Assembly (NCBI RefSeq): GCF_000954115.1
Contig: NZ_CP010797.1
Coordinates: 3,782,001 to 3,846,000 of the forward strand
Length of the DNA: 64,000 nt
Source: Rhodococcus sp. B7740
GTDB taxonomy: Bacteria > Actinomycetota > Actinomycetes > Mycobacteriales > Mycobacteriaceae
Direction: 5' to 3'
The translations under genes and the position numbers were made by a program. This document shows, piece after piece, positions 20,007 to 29,818 of this stretch. How positions within the stretch are numbered: position 1 is the stretch's first letter; each line of letters starts with the position of its first letter. The notes beneath the pieces were generated by a model that worked only from the letters and a program-made list of their open reading frames with translations, had not been told where the DNA came from and searched no databases.

Positions 20007-20834
20007 GTGACGGTCACCGAACCGGTTGCTGTACACGCTAACGCAGGTGAGCCCAGCACCGACCCACCGGACAAATTGCGAGCACCCGTGAGACGACGAT
20101 CGACTGCCCCCGCCGACACGCGCTGGTGGGTGCTCGCCGTTGTGGTGTGCGCTGTCGTGGGTCTGCTGCTCGGCACCACCAGGCATGTCTCGGACGGCTC
20201 CGAGCTGCGCGGCGGCGACACCACTCGGCTCGCGGATCTGGTCGATGCGGCCCGACTCAGCAGTGACGATGCCCAGCGGAGCCGGGACGCGCTCGAGCAG
20301 CAGGTCGAGTCCATCCAGCAACGCACTGCGACGGGGGACACCGAGGTTGCCGATGCGTTGGTGCGTATCGATTCCCTGGCCGACGCGGCGGGACGCAAGC
20401 CCGCGTCCGGTGGGGGTGTGACCGTCACGATGGCCGACGCTCCCCGTGGACCGGACGGCTCGTATGCGTCCGACGCGTCCGTCGACGATCTGGTGGTTCA
20501 TCAGGTCGATGTCCAGAGCGTGCTCAACGCGTTGTGGGCCGGCGGCGCGTCGGCGATCGCGATGCAGGATCAACGCCTGGTGGCCTCGTCGGCTCCGCGG
20601 TGCATCGGAAACACCCTTCTGCTCGGCGGGCGGACGTACAGTCCGCCGTACGTGATGACGGCGATCGGGGATTCGGATCGGTTGCGCGCGGCCTTGAAGA
20701 ACGAGCCGGGTGTGCGGTTGTACGAGCAGTACGCGCTTCGATACGGCCTCCGTTACGACGTCGCAGCGTCCGAGAACCTCTCGGTGCCCGCGTACTCCGA
20801 ATCGGTGCGCATGCGGTATGCACAGCCTCGCTGA
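20007..20834 (+). CDS. DUF881 membrane protein (Rv0012-like)
   Basis: A 275-residue protein with one N-terminal membrane helix (WWVLAVVVCAVVGLLLGTTR), a coiled-coil (SSDDAQRSRDALEQQVESIQ) and an extracytoplasmic DUF881 domain containing DDLVVHQVDVQSVLNALWAGGASAIAMQDQRL, IGNTLLLGGRTYSPPYVMTAIGD and YALRYGLRYD. Related to Rv0012 of M. tuberculosis; such proteins lie next to division genes throughout actinobacteria but their biochemical role is not known. The start is uncertain: GTG at 20007, with others at 20049 and 20088, all with weak RBS. Confidence 0.85.
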   Translation: MTVTEPVAVHANAGEPSTDPPDKLRAPVRRRSTAPADTRWWVLAVVVCAVVGLLLGTTRHVSDGSELRGGDTTRLADLVDAARLSSDDAQRSRDALEQQVESIQQRTATGDTEVADALVRIDSLADAAGRKPASGGGVTVTMADAPRGPDGSYASDASVDDLVVHQVDVQSVLNALWAGGASAIAMQDQRLVASSAPRCIGNTLLLGGRTYSPPYVMTAIGDSDRLRAALKNEPGVRLYEQYALRYGLRYDVAASENLSVPAYSESVRMRYAQPR

Positions 20835-20847
20835 GTACGCTGTCCAC

Positions 20848-21489
20848 ATGCGTATTCTCGTCGTCGACAACTACGACAGCTTCGTCTTCAACCTCGTCCA
20901 GTACCTGGGCCAGTTGAATGCCGATGTCGAGGTCTGGCGCAACGACGACGAGCGCCTCACCGACCGTGACGCCGTTGCTGGCCGGTTCGACGGCATTCTG
21001 CTCAGCCCGGGGCCGGGCACGCCGCAGCGCGCGGGTGCCACGATGGATCTCGTCTCGGCCAGCGCTCGCGCGAAGACGCCCCTGCTCGGGGTCTGTCTGG
21101 GCCATCAGGCGATCGGTGCAGCCTTCGGTGCGACGGTGGAGAAGGCTCCGGAACTGCTGCACGGTAAGACCAGCCTGGTGCACCATTCGGGCGTCGGAGT
21201 TCTCGAGGGGATGAACGAGCCGTTCACGGCCACTCGCTACCACTCGCTGACCGTCCGGGAGGACACGATCCCGGACGAACTCGAGATCATCGGGCGCACC
21301 GAATCCGGTCTGGTGATGGCCATGAGGCACACCGAACTACCGATTCACGGCGTCCAGTTCCATCCGGAGTCCATCCTCACCGAGGGCGGCCACCGCATGC
21401 TGGCGAATTGGCTGACCGTCTGCGGGATGCCCACCGACCAGGGTCTGGTTTCCAAGCTCGAGGCCCAGGTCGCCGAGGCGTTCGCCTGA
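20848..21489 (+). CDS. trpG: Glutamine amidotransferase, anthranilate/aminodeoxychorismate synthase component II
   Basis: Supplies ammonia from glutamine to chorismate-using enzymes for tryptophan or folate synthesis; one protein may serve both (TrpG/PabA). The 213 residues carry RILVVDNYDSFVFNLVQYL, LSPGPGTP, the nucleophile Cys in LLGVCLGHQAIG, RYHSLTV, and the catalytic His-Pro-Glu in GVQFHPESILTEGG. ATG at 20848 follows the DUF881 stop by 13 bases. The partner component I gene is not in the window. The 3' end faces pknB across 16 bases. The order matches Rv0013-pknB in M. tuberculosis. Confidence 0.93.
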   Translation: MRILVVDNYDSFVFNLVQYLGQLNADVEVWRNDDERLTDRDAVAGRFDGILLSPGPGTPQRAGATMDLVSASARAKTPLLGVCLGHQAIGAAFGATVEKAPELLHGKTSLVHHSGVGVLEGMNEPFTATRYHSLTVREDTIPDELEIIGRTESGLVMAMRHTELPIHGVQFHPESILTEGGHRMLANWLTVCGMPTDQGLVSKLEAQVAEAFA

Positions 21490-21505
21490 GCCGGCCTCGA
21501 CGCGG

Positions 21506-23443
21506 CTAGTTGCCGCTGGGGATTCCCAGCGCCCCGATGCTCACGGTGATGGTGTCGGTCTTGCTGATCTCCGAGCCTGCCGGCTGCGTCTGGTTGACGA
21601 TTCGCCCGACCATCAGTGGGTCGAGTGTCGACTGCCTCGACGTCGACAGGTTCGACGCAGTTCCGGTCCACCCCGCCGATTCCAGTGCTGTCAGGGCCTG
21701 AGCCTCGGTGAGGCCGGACAGGTCCGGCATCGGGATCTTGTCTCCGTTGGAGACCCGCAACGTCACGACGGTGTTCTCGGCGACGTTGGCACCACCGGTC
21801 GGGTCCGTCGAGACGACCTGTCCCACCGGCTGACTCGAGTCGATGTTCTGTATCTGGACACGGAGCCCGGCACCCTCGACGTTCGGCTGCGCGACGTCGA
21901 CGAGCTGGCCGACGACGTTGGGCATCCGGACCTGCGCAGGCCCCGAACCGAGCGTGATGCGAACCTGCGAGTCGGCGTTCATGCTCACGCCCGAGGACGG
22001 GTTCTGCTCGATGACCTTGTCGAGGTTCTCCGGCGTCGACGGCGCACGGGCGACGGTGGGATCGAGTTCGAGGCCCACCTCGTTCAAGGCGTCTGCCGCC
22101 TCCTGTTGCGTTCGTCCGGTCAGCCGCGGCACCTGCACCTGCTGCGGGCCCGAGGAGACATCGAGCTGAATGTCTCCCGGTGATTCGGTCTGTGACCCTG
22201 CGGCCGGGTTGGTGCCTATCGCCGAACCCTCGGGGACCGACGCATCCGGCCTCTCCTGCACGGTGACGCGTAGTCCGACGTTCTCGAGTTCCCGCTGGGC
22301 CTCGTCGGCGACGAGTCCGGCGACGGACGGCACGGTGACGGACGTGGGCTCCGCTCCGGGACCGAGGGACCACAGGAATGCTCCGACGATCGCGACGACG
22401 ATGATCGACGCCGCGGAAACGAGGGCGATCTTGAGTCCGCGACGGCTCCTGGGTTCGTCCTCGCGTTCGGCGTGCCTCGACGCACGGGGTGCGGCGGCTG
22501 CGGCCGGTTTGTCCGCGCCGGAGAAGTCTGCCTGCCGGGAGTCGACCGATCCGAGGATCGTGGTGCGGTCCTCGTCGTTCATGACCATCGGGGCGCTCGG
22601 GCGTTGACCTCCGAGGACACGGACCAGGTCGGTACGCATCTCGGCGGCGCTCTGGTAGCGGTTGGCGGGGTTCTTGGCCATCGCCTTGAGGATGATCGAG
22701 TCGAGTTCGCGCGGCACGGTGTCGTTGACCAACGACGGCAGCTGAGGATCCTCGCGCACGTGCTGGTAGGCGACGGCGACCGGTGAATCACCCTTGAACG
22801 GCGGTTCGCCGGTGAGGATCTCGAACAGCACACATCCGAGCGAGTAGACGTCCGATCGAGCGTCGACCTGTTCGCCGCGGGCCTGCTCGGGTGAGAGATA
22901 TTGAGCGGTCCCGATGACGGCGGCGGTCTGGGTCATCGGAGACGACGAATCGGCGATGGCACGCGCGATGCCGAAATCCATCACCTTCACGGCGCCCGCG
23001 TTGTTGATCATGATGTTCGCGGGTTTGACGTCGCGGTGCACGATTCCGTTGCGGTGGCTGAAATCGAGTGCAGCACAGACGTCGGCGATGACCTCCATGG
23101 CCCGACGCGGCGCCATGGGTCCCTCGGCGCGCACGATGTCGCGCAGGGTGTCGCCGTCGACGTACTCCATGACGATGAACGGGAGCGGTCCGGCCTCGGT
23201 CTCGGCCTCGCCGGTGTCGTACACGGCGACGATGGCGGGGTGGTTCAGGGCGGCCGCGTTCTGGGCTTCGCGTCGGAAGCGCAGGTAGAACGTGGGGTCG
23301 CGAGCGAGATCGGCGCGCAGGACCTTGATGGCGACGTCGCGATCCAGCCGAGTGTCACGTGCCAGATGAACCTCGGACATGCCGCCGAAACCGAGTATCT
23401 CGCCCAGCTCGTAGCGAGAGGACAGCGTACGGGGAGTCGTCAT
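21506..23443 (-). CDS. pknB: Serine/threonine protein kinase PknB with PASTA domains
   Basis: Transmembrane kinase that senses muropeptides or lipid II and controls growth and cell-wall synthesis. The kinase domain spans about 11-275: glycine loop [13 protein letters not shown], Lys40, [11 protein letters not shown] with Asp138, DFG 156-158, APE-equivalent [11 protein letters not shown] juxtamembrane Arg-rich stretch and one membrane helix near 337-357 ([20 protein letters not shown]) precede four PASTA repeats to residue 645. It is the last gene of the minus-strand operon and overlaps pknA by four bases. All catalytic residues are present. Confidence 0.97.
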   Translation of the reverse strand: MTTPRTLSSRYELGEILGFGGMSEVHLARDTRLDRDVAIKVLRADLARDPTFYLRFRREAQNAAALNHPAIVAVYDTGEAETEAGPLPFIVMEYVDGDTLRDIVRAEGPMAPRRAMEVIADVCAALDFSHRNGIVHRDVKPANIMINNAGAVKVMDFGIARAIADSSSPMTQTAAVIGTAQYLSPEQARGEQVDARSDVYSLGCVLFEILTGEPPFKGDSPVAVAYQHVREDPQLPSLVNDTVPRELDSIILKAMAKNPANRYQSAAEMRTDLVRVLGGQRPSAPMVMNDEDRTTILGSVDSRQADFSGADKPAAAAAPRASRHAEREDEPRSRRGLKIALVSAASIIVVAIVGAFLWSLGPGAEPTSVTVPSVAGLVADEAQRELENVGLRVTVQERPDASVPEGSAIGTNPAAGSQTESPGDIQLDVSSGPQQVQVPRLTGRTQQEAADALNEVGLELDPTVARAPSTPENLDKVIEQNPSSGVSMNADSQVRITLGSGPAQVRMPNVVGQLVDVAQPNVEGAGLRVQIQNIDSSQPVGQVVSTDPTGGANVAENTVVTLRVSNGDKIPMPDLSGLTEAQALTALESAGWTGTASNLSTSRQSTLDPLMVGRIVNQTQPAGSEISKTDTITVSIGALGIPSGN

Positions 23444-24807
23444 TGTTGTCCTCGAGGATCTTGCTGGAATGGAATCTCGATCAGCGGCCGTCTCGTCGTC
23501 GTCTGCGTCGGCTCGGCCGTGGTCGTGGTGGTTTCCTCGGTGGTCGTCGGCGCCTCGGTTGTGGTCGTCGTCGTGGTCGTCGTGGTTTCTTCGGTGGTGG
23601 TTTCTTCCGTGGTCGTCGTGGGTTCGGTGGTTGTGGTCGTGGTGGTGGTCGGCTGCGTGGTCGTGGTGGTCGGCGGCACGAACGGAGTCGGCGTGTCGTC
23701 CCTGCCCCCGGTCAACAGCACGTAACCGCCGATGAGGATGGCCAGCAGCAGCAGTCCGGCGCCGCCCCAGGCCAGGGCCTTCTGCGCCGACGACATTCCG
23801 GTGGACTCGGGGACTGCGGCGGCTGCCGTTCCGGTGACCGGTCCGCGGTACTCGCGCTGCGATGTCGGCATCATCTGGGTGCTCGACGGCGGTGCCGCAG
23901 GGCTGGGTACGACGCCCGGCATCATGACCCGGCCGGTGCCCGTACCGCGGGAGTTTCCGGGTGCGGGCGGGCGACGGCCTGCACGGACCGCGGCGACGGC
24001 GTCGGCGAACTCGCCACCGTTGGCGTAGCGCGCGGCGGGGTCCTTGACCATCGTGATCTCGATGAGTTCGCGTACGGCAGGCGGCAGGTCGAGCGGCATG
24101 GGTGCCGGCGTTTCGCGGACGTGCTTCATGGCCACGGTCAGGGCACCGTCGCCCACGAACGGCCGCGTGCCCGCGAGTACTTCGTATCCGACGACTCCGA
24201 GCGAGTAGACGTCGGAAGCCGAGGTGGCCTCTTCGCCGAGTGCCTGTTCGGGGGCGATGTACTGCGCTGTGCCCATGACCATTCCGGTCTTGGTGACCGG
24301 CGACGCGTCGACCGCTTTCGCGATGCCGAAGTCGGTGATCTTGACCTGCCCGGTGGGGGTGATCAGGATGTTGCCCGGCTTGACGTCGCGGTGGACGACG
24401 CCTGCGGTGTGCGCGATCTGCAGGGAGCGGCCGGTCTGTTCGAGCATGTCGAGGGCATGGCCGAGCGGCAACCGGGACATCCGGCCCAACACCGCGTTCA
24501 GCGGCTCACCGTTGACCAGTTCCATCACCAGGTAGGCCAGTGATTCGCCCGCGCCGTCGCGGGTCTCGCCGTAGTCGTAGACCCCGGCGATTCCGGGGTA
24601 GTTCAGCTGTGCGGTGGTGCGCGCCTCGAACCTGAAGCGCTGCAGGAATTCCGGGTCCTCGGAGAACTCCGCCTTGAGTACCTTGACCGCCACGCGGCGA
24701 TCCAGGCGATTGTCCATCGCCTCCCACACCTGACCCATACCGCCGGTGGCGATCAGGCGCAGCAGTCGGTAGCGCTGGGCGATGACAGCCCCGTTGCTCA
24801 ATGGCAC
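23440..24807 (-). CDS. pknA: Serine/threonine protein kinase PknA with Thr-rich extracytoplasmic tail
   Basis: Transmembrane kinase partner of PknB in cell-shape control. Kinase motifs: [13 protein letters not shown], Lys42 in [35 protein letters not shown]. One membrane helix ([16 protein letters not shown]) lies near 355. The outer segment has no PASTA repeat; it is a threonine-rich linker (42 of 59 residues are Thr) ending [17 protein letters not shown] at 24807 is chosen because GGGAGG lies upstream and the sequence [16 protein letters not shown] fits the family; longer frames are shadow. It overlaps pknB by four bases and follows pbpA by 7 bp. Confidence 0.95.
   Translation of the reverse strand: MPLSNGAVIAQRYRLLRLIATGGMGQVWEAMDNRLDRRVAVKVLKAEFSEDPEFLQRFRFEARTTAQLNYPGIAGVYDYGETRDGAGESLAYLVMELVNGEPLNAVLGRMSRLPLGHALDMLEQTGRSLQIAHTAGVVHRDVKPGNILITPTGQVKITDFGIAKAVDASPVTKTGMVMGTAQYIAPEQALGEEATSASDVYSLGVVGYEVLAGTRPFVGDGALTVAMKHVRETPAPMPLDLPPAVRELIEITMVKDPAARYANGGEFADAVAAVRAGRRPPAPGNSRGTGTGRVMMPGVVPSPAAPPSSTQMMPTSQREYRGPVTGTAAAAVPESTGMSSAQKALAWGGAGLLLLAILIGGYVLLTGGRDDTPTPFVPPTTTTTQPTTTTTTTTEPTTTTEETTTEETTTTTTTTTTEAPTTTEETTTTTAEPTQTTTRRPLIEIPFQQDPRGQQ
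23494..23670 (-). repeat. Threonine-run low-complexity coding segment in pknA
   Basis: ACC/ACG/ACA-rich codons (seen as GGT/CGT/TGT on the plus strand) encode 59 residues with 42 Thr, broken only by Glu, Pro, Gln and Ala. Mixed codon choice argues for selection on the amino acids, not simple slippage. Such segments are often O-glycosylated cell-wall spacers; that is inference. Confidence 0.8.
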
Positions 24808-24814
24808 CGTACGT

Positions 24815-26299
24815 TCACCTCCCCTGCAATGCGGCTGCGATGACGGCTCGCCCGATGGGGGCGGCCACGGATCCACCGGTTGCGGCGAGAGCTCGGTCGC
24901 CGCCGTCCTCGACGATGACGGCGATGGCGACCTTGGGGTCGTCGGCAGGTGCGAATCCGATGTACCACGCGTGCGGTGGGGTGTTGCGCGGGTCGGAACC
25001 ATGTTCTGCGGTACCGGTTTTCGACGCGATCTGGACGCCGGGGATCTTGCCCTCGCCGCTGGTGTTGTTCTCGGAGCCGATCATCAGATCGGTCAGCGTC
25101 GCCGCGGTCGCCGAGCTGATCGCCTCGCCCATGGCCTTGGGCTGGTAGCTCGACAGGTCCGACAGGTCGGGAGATTGCAGCTGCTGCACCAGGTTCGGGG
25201 CCATCCGCACGCCGCCGTTGGCGACGGTGGCGGCGATGACGGCGTCCTGCAGCGGGGTCAGCGCCACATCGCGCTGGCCGATGCTGGATTGGCCGAGCGC
25301 GGCGTCGTCGTCGATGGGCCCGATGGTGCTGTCGGCGACGGTGAGCGGAATGGTCGAGTCCTCACCGATGCCGAATGCCGCGGAGGTCTCACGCATCCTG
25401 TCGACCCCGGTGTCGATGCCGAGCTCGACGAAGGCGGTGTTGCACGAGCGTGCGAACGCTTCGCGCAGGGTTGCCGTCTGGCCACCGCCGCACGTCGACC
25501 CGTTGTAGTTCTCCAGTGTCGTCGAGGTCCCCGGCAACGTGATGTTCGACGCGGCCGTGAGTTGATCGTCCGGTGTCGCGCCCGCTTCGAGTGCGGCTGC
25601 GGTGGTGATCACCTTGAACGTCGATCCGGGTGGGTAGGTCTGCGAGATCGCCCGGTTGACCATCGGCTTCTCGGGATCGTTGCTCAGGTTCTCCCACGCT
25701 TCGGTGGTGGTGCTGCCGTCGTGGCTGGCCAACAGGTTCGGGTCGTAGCTGGGGGTGCTGGCCATGGCCAGGATGTTGCCGGTGGCGGGGTCGAGGGCCA
25801 CTACCGAACCGGTGTATCCCTTGGCGGTCAGCTGGTCGTACGCGACCTGCTGAACGACGGGGTCGATGGTGGTGACGACGTTGCCGCCGCGGGGATCTCG
25901 GCCCGAGATGAGGTCGAACAGGCGTCCGCCGAAGAGCCGGTCGTCGGATCCGTTGAGGACGGGATCCTCGGCGCGTTCGAGGCCACTGCTCGAGTACAGC
26001 ATCGAGTAGTAGCCGGTGATCGGCGCGTTGGCCTGCGGGCTGGCGGGGGAGATCGAATTCTGCGGGTAGGTGCGCAGGTACTTGTAGCGGTCGTCGGTCG
26101 GGACCGAGGACGCGAGTACCTGGCCGCCTGCCGAGATCTGACCGCGCTGGCGCGAGTACTCGTCGAGCAGTACTCGCGAATTCCTGGGGTCGGTGCGCAG
26201 ATCGTCGGCCTTGATGACCTGGAGGTAGGTGGCGTTGGCGAGCAACGCAACGACCATGACCATCACGGCGATGGAGACGCGGCGCAGGGGAGTGTTCAT
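24815..26299 (-). CDS. pbpA: Class B penicillin-binding protein PbpA
   Basis: Peptidoglycan D,D-transpeptidase working with RodA. The 494 residues contain an N-terminal membrane anchor ([21 protein letters not shown]), a dimerisation region, and the transpeptidase domain with the nucleophile Ser in [11 protein letters not shown] (SxxK), the SxN motif in ARSCNTAF and KTG in [11 protein letters not shown]. The order pbpA after rodA and before pknA is that of M. tuberculosis, where PbpA is a PknB substrate. ATG at 26299 overlaps the rodA stop by four bases. Confidence 0.95.
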   Translation of the reverse strand: MNTPLRRVSIAVMVMVVALLANATYLQVIKADDLRTDPRNSRVLLDEYSRQRGQISAGGQVLASSVPTDDRYKYLRTYPQNSISPASPQANAPITGYYSMLYSSSGLERAEDPVLNGSDDRLFGGRLFDLISGRDPRGGNVVTTIDPVVQQVAYDQLTAKGYTGSVVALDPATGNILAMASTPSYDPNLLASHDGSTTTEAWENLSNDPEKPMVNRAISQTYPPGSTFKVITTAAALEAGATPDDQLTAASNITLPGTSTTLENYNGSTCGGGQTATLREAFARSCNTAFVELGIDTGVDRMRETSAAFGIGEDSTIPLTVADSTIGPIDDDAALGQSSIGQRDVALTPLQDAVIAATVANGGVRMAPNLVQQLQSPDLSDLSSYQPKAMGEAISSATAATLTDLMIGSENNTSGEGKIPGVQIASKTGTAEHGSDPRNTPPHAWYIGFAPADDPKVAIAVIVEDGGDRALAATGGSVAAPIGRAVIAAALQGR

Positions 26300-27753
26300 G
26301 CGCGCTTCACCATCTCGGTGGGTGCCTCCGCGATGGGCGCTGCGGGAGCGGGCTTCTTCTTGGGCGTTGCCGGCTCACGGGCTGCGTCGGAGATCTTGAT
26401 CAGCAGCGCGAGGAGCAGGTAGTTGGCGAGAAGCGACGATCCTCCGTAGGACAGATACGGCGTGGTGAGGCCGGTCAATGGGATGAGTTTGGTGACGCCG
26501 CCGACGACGACGAACAGCTGGATGGCAATGGTGAACGACAGACCTGCGGCCAGCAGTTTGCCGAAGCTGTCGCGGACGGCCAGCGCGGTACGCAAGCCGC
26601 GAATGATGAACAGCAAGTACAGGATCAGGACCGCGGTCAGGCCGATGAGGCCGAGTTCCTCTCCGACCGTCGCGATGATGAAGTCGGTCTTGGCGAACGG
26701 AACCTGGGACGGGCGACCGCTGCCGAGCCCGGTGCCGGCCAACCCGCCCGTGGCGAAGCTGAACATGGACTGGACGATCTGGTAGCCGGTGTCGTTGTAG
26801 TCGTCGAACGGGTGCAGCCAGGTGTCGGTGCGGATCTTGACGTGGCCGAACACCTGATACGCGAACAGGAATCCGACGAGCAACAGCCCGAATCCGATGA
26901 TCAACCAGCCGACGCGTTCGGTGGCGATGTAGATCATCACCAGGACGGTTCCGAAGATCAGCAGCGACGTACCGAGATCCTTCTCGAACACGAGTACACC
27001 GACCGAGACGATCCAGACGACCAGGATCGGCCCCAGATCGCGTGCCCGTGGGAAGTCCATTCCGAGGAAGTGCTTGCCGGCGACGGTGAACAGTTCGCGC
27101 TTGGCCACCAGCAGTGAAGCGAAGAAGATGAGCAGCAGGATCTTCGCGAACTCACCGGGCTGAATACTGAAGCCGGGCAGTCGGATCCAGATCTTTGATC
27201 CGTTGACCTCGGAGAATGCCGACGGCAGCATGGCCGGGATGGCCAGGAGCACCAGTCCGGCGAGTCCGACGGTGTAGCCGTAGCGAGCCAGGGTGCGGTA
27301 ATCGCGTAGCAGCACCAGCAGAGCGACGAACCCGGCGATGGCCAGCGTCGTCCACAGCACCTGCTGGTTGGCATCGGGCGACGGAATGGGGTTGCCGAGA
27401 TACTGGGCCTGCTGCTCGTCGGCCAGATCGAGGCGATGAATGAGCACCAGACCGAGTCCGTTGAGCAACGCCACGATCGGCAACAGCAACGGATCCGCGT
27501 AGGGAGCGAAACGGCGTACCGCCAGGTGCGCCACCGTCATCAGCGCGAGATACGCCACCGCGTACTTCGCCAGATCCCAGGTGATGGTCTGTTCCTGACT
27601 GGCTTCGACCAGAACCAAGGAGATCGTGGTGATCAGAACGGCAGCGCCGAGCAACAGCAGTTCGATCCCGCGTCGGTTGGATTGAACCGGCGCTGGGGCG
27701 AACCCTTCGGGCGGACTCGGAAAGGATCCTCCCGCGGACGGATTGGAACTCAT
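26296..27753 (-). CDS. rodA: RodA/FtsW/SpoVE family peptidoglycan glycosyltransferase
   Basis: Polytopic SEDS protein that polymerises lipid II into glycan strands with PbpA as its transpeptidase partner. The 485 residues have about 12 membrane helices and the SEDS signatures GSKIWIRLPGFSIQPGEFAKILLLIFFASLL, DLGTSLLIFGTVLVMIYIATERV (with the conserved catalytic-region Asp), FAKTDFIIATVGEELGLIG and LTTPYLSYGGSSLLANYLLLALLI. It has four-base overlaps with pstP upstream and pbpA downstream. The Ala/Pro/Lys tail (TPKKKPAPAAP) is cytoplasmic. Confidence 0.96.
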   Translation of the reverse strand: MSSNPSAGGSFPSPPEGFAPAPVQSNRRGIELLLLGAAVLITTISLVLVEASQEQTITWDLAKYAVAYLALMTVAHLAVRRFAPYADPLLLPIVALLNGLGLVLIHRLDLADEQQAQYLGNPIPSPDANQQVLWTTLAIAGFVALLVLLRDYRTLARYGYTVGLAGLVLLAIPAMLPSAFSEVNGSKIWIRLPGFSIQPGEFAKILLLIFFASLLVAKRELFTVAGKHFLGMDFPRARDLGPILVVWIVSVGVLVFEKDLGTSLLIFGTVLVMIYIATERVGWLIIGFGLLLVGFLFAYQVFGHVKIRTDTWLHPFDDYNDTGYQIVQSMFSFATGGLAGTGLGSGRPSQVPFAKTDFIIATVGEELGLIGLTAVLILYLLFIIRGLRTALAVRDSFGKLLAAGLSFTIAIQLFVVVGGVTKLIPLTGLTTPYLSYGGSSLLANYLLLALLIKISDAAREPATPKKKPAPAAPIAEAPTEMVKRA

Positions 27754-29189
27754 CGAGTACCGGTCCTGCAGTTCTGGCCGGGAATTTGCGGAACCGTCGG
27801 TGTCGGCACGGCTGTGGTGGTCGGTGCTGCCTCAGGAGTGGGTTCGACCGTGGGCGGCAGCGGGGCGGCGGGCGGCGGGATGATCGCCGTCGGAGTCGGT
27901 TCGACGGTCGTGGTCACGACCGGCTCGGTCTCGCAGACCTGAAGCAGGTCCCCGGAAGCCAACCGCTCGACCTGTCCGCGCGCATCGTCGAGAGATCCCG
28001 ACGGCAACCCGGCCGTGACCTGCTCACGTGCAGCAGGCAGAAGATCGTCGATCTCGAACGGAACACAGTCCGCCGGGGCGGCATCCGGCGCGGTCAACGT
28101 GACGGCTCCGTCGTCGTCGAGGCAGCCGATCAGTTCGACGCTCTGCAGCGAGTACCCCAGCACCGAGCCGGGCAGCCCGCGCAGCACGGTCACCTTGCTG
28201 TTGTCGGCACCGACGTAGTAATTGCCCTTGATGATCGAATTGGCCACCACCGCACCGATTCCGGCGAGAACGACCAGGGTCAGGGCAATGAGTGTCCAGC
28301 GCAGCTTGTGCGATTTCTTCTCCGGTGCGACAACCGGAGCGGTGACGCGCTTGGGCGTCGTACGGGGGGGACGCATCGCTGCGGCGCGCCCTGCTGCGGT
28401 GTTGGGCGGAGGGGCGTCCTCCTCGTCTTCGGTGCTGGCGGCACCGCCGAGAATGGGGTGGCTCTGTCCGTAGTCGAGGTCGATCACATCGGCGACGACG
28501 ACCGTCACGTTGTCCGGCCCGCCACTGCGAAGCGCGAGTTCGATCAGTCGGTCGGCGCAGGGTCCCGTCTCGCCCTCGTTCAGCGTGTTCTCGATGGTTT
28601 CGTCGCTCACGACGTCCGAGAGGCCGTCGGAGCACAGCAGATATCGATCGCCTGCGCGCACTTCTCGAACGGTGAGCGTCGGCTCGATCTCGTTGCCGGT
28701 GAGGGCACGCATGATCAAGGAGCGTTGCGGATGTGTGTGCGCCTGCTCGGCGGTGATGCGGCCTTCGTCGACGAGAGACTGAACGAAGGTGTCGTCTCGG
28801 GTGATCTGGGTGAGCGAGCCGTCGCGCAGCATGTACGCGCGCGAATCGCCGATGTGTACCAGTCCGATTCGCTTGCCCGCGAACAGGATTGCGGTCAGTG
28901 TGGTCCCCATGCCGTCGAGCTCGGGTTCGTCCTCGACCTGGTCTGCGATGGACGCGTTGCCCTCGCGGGTGGCTGCCTCGAGCTTGCCCAGCAGATCCTC
29001 GCCGGGCTCGTCGTCGTCGAGATGAGCCAATGCGGCGATCATCAACTGCGAGGCCACTTCACCGGCGGCGTGACCGCCCATGCCGTCGGCCAGCGCCAGT
29101 AGGCGAGCCCCGGCGTACACGGAGTCCTCGTTGTTGGATCGAACCAGACCGCGATCGCTGCGGGCGGCATAGCGAAGGACGAGGGTCAC
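27750..29189 (-). CDS. pstP: PP2C-family Ser/Thr protein phosphatase PstP
   Basis: Membrane phosphatase that reverses PknA and PknB phosphorylation. The catalytic domain (about 1-240) carries RSDRGLVRSNNEDS, ALADGMGGHAAGE, MGTTLTAIL, HIGDSRAYMLRDG, LLCSDGLSDVV and GGPDNVTVVVADV with the metal-binding Asp residues. A Pro-rich linker, one membrane helix (LIALTLVVLAGIGAVVANSII) and an about 160-residue outer domain rich in Pro/Thr follow. The GTG start at 29189 overlaps the fhaB stop (GTGA); an in-frame extension upstream is shadow. Total 479 residues; the M. tuberculosis protein is similar in length. Confidence 0.95.
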   Translation of the reverse strand: MTLVLRYAARSDRGLVRSNNEDSVYAGARLLALADGMGGHAAGEVASQLMIAALAHLDDDEPGEDLLGKLEAATREGNASIADQVEDEPELDGMGTTLTAILFAGKRIGLVHIGDSRAYMLRDGSLTQITRDDTFVQSLVDEGRITAEQAHTHPQRSLIMRALTGNEIEPTLTVREVRAGDRYLLCSDGLSDVVSDETIENTLNEGETGPCADRLIELALRSGGPDNVTVVVADVIDLDYGQSHPILGGAASTEDEEDAPPPNTAAGRAAAMRPPRTTPKRVTAPVVAPEKKSHKLRWTLIALTLVVLAGIGAVVANSIIKGNYYVGADNSKVTVLRGLPGSVLGYSLQSVELIGCLDDDGAVTLTAPDAAPADCVPFEIDDLLPAAREQVTAGLPSGSLDDARGQVERLASGDLLQVCETEPVVTTTVEPTPTAIIPPPAAPLPPTVEPTPEAAPTTTAVPTPTVPQIPGQNCRTGTR

Positions 29190-29650
29190 GGGCGCAACTC
29201 GATCACGGTCTTGCCGACGCGGACAGGGGTTCCCAGGGGGACGCGAACGGCGGTGGTCACCTTCGCGCGGTCGAGGTAGGTGCCGTTGGTCGAGCCGAGG
29301 TCTTCGACGTACCAATCTCCGCCGCGGGGCGAGATGCGCGCATGCCGCGTCGACGAGTAGTCGTCTGTCAGAACGAGAGTGGAGTCGTCCGCTCGCCCGA
29401 TGAGGACGGGCTGCGTGCCGAGCGATATGCGCGTTCCGGCGAGACCGCCCTGGGTCACCACGAGGTACTTGGCCACCTTCTGCTTGTTGAACGACGGGAG
29501 AACTTTCGAGCCGCCGGAGTAGCGAGGAGGCACTCGCATGCCTGCGGCCGCATAGATGTCACTGCGCAAGGTGCGAAGGACGGCCCAGACGAAGAACCAC
29601 AGCAAGAGCAGGAAGCCCGCCCTTGTCAGTTGCAGAATCAATCCCTGCAC
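29186..29650 (-). CDS. fhaB: FHA-domain protein FhaB (FipA)
   Basis: Small phosphothreonine-binding protein that links the Pkn kinases to division and wall synthesis. Residues 1-30 include a membrane helix (LTRAGFLLLLWFFVWAVL), followed by a basic linker with the conserved RxxP region and a C-terminal FHA domain: IGRADDSTLVLTDDYSSTRHARISP, DLGSTNGTYLD. Length (154 residues) is standard. GAGGAGG ends shortly before the start, consistent with strong translation initiation. It is followed by pstP with a four-base overlap and preceded by a 168-bp gap after fhaA that shows no feature beyond its own RBS. Confidence 0.95.
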   Translation of the reverse strand: MQGLILQLTRAGFLLLLWFFVWAVLRTLRSDIYAAAGMRVPPRYSGGSKVLPSFNKQKVAKYLVVTQGGLAGTRISLGTQPVLIGRADDSTLVLTDDYSSTRHARISPRGGDWYVEDLGSTNGTYLDRAKVTTAVRVPLGTPVRVGKTVIELRP

Positions 29651-29818
29651 GACGATTCACCTCCTCCTTCGCAATCGACCCGTGTTCCGCACACGCGCAA
29701 AGTCGCGGCGCGGCAGACATGGTTGCCTCGCAGCATCATAGGGTGAAGCAGCTCGTGTCGACGACATACGGGTGGACGAGAGTGCGAGTCGAACCCCCAC
29801 CCGAGCCCACGTCGATCG

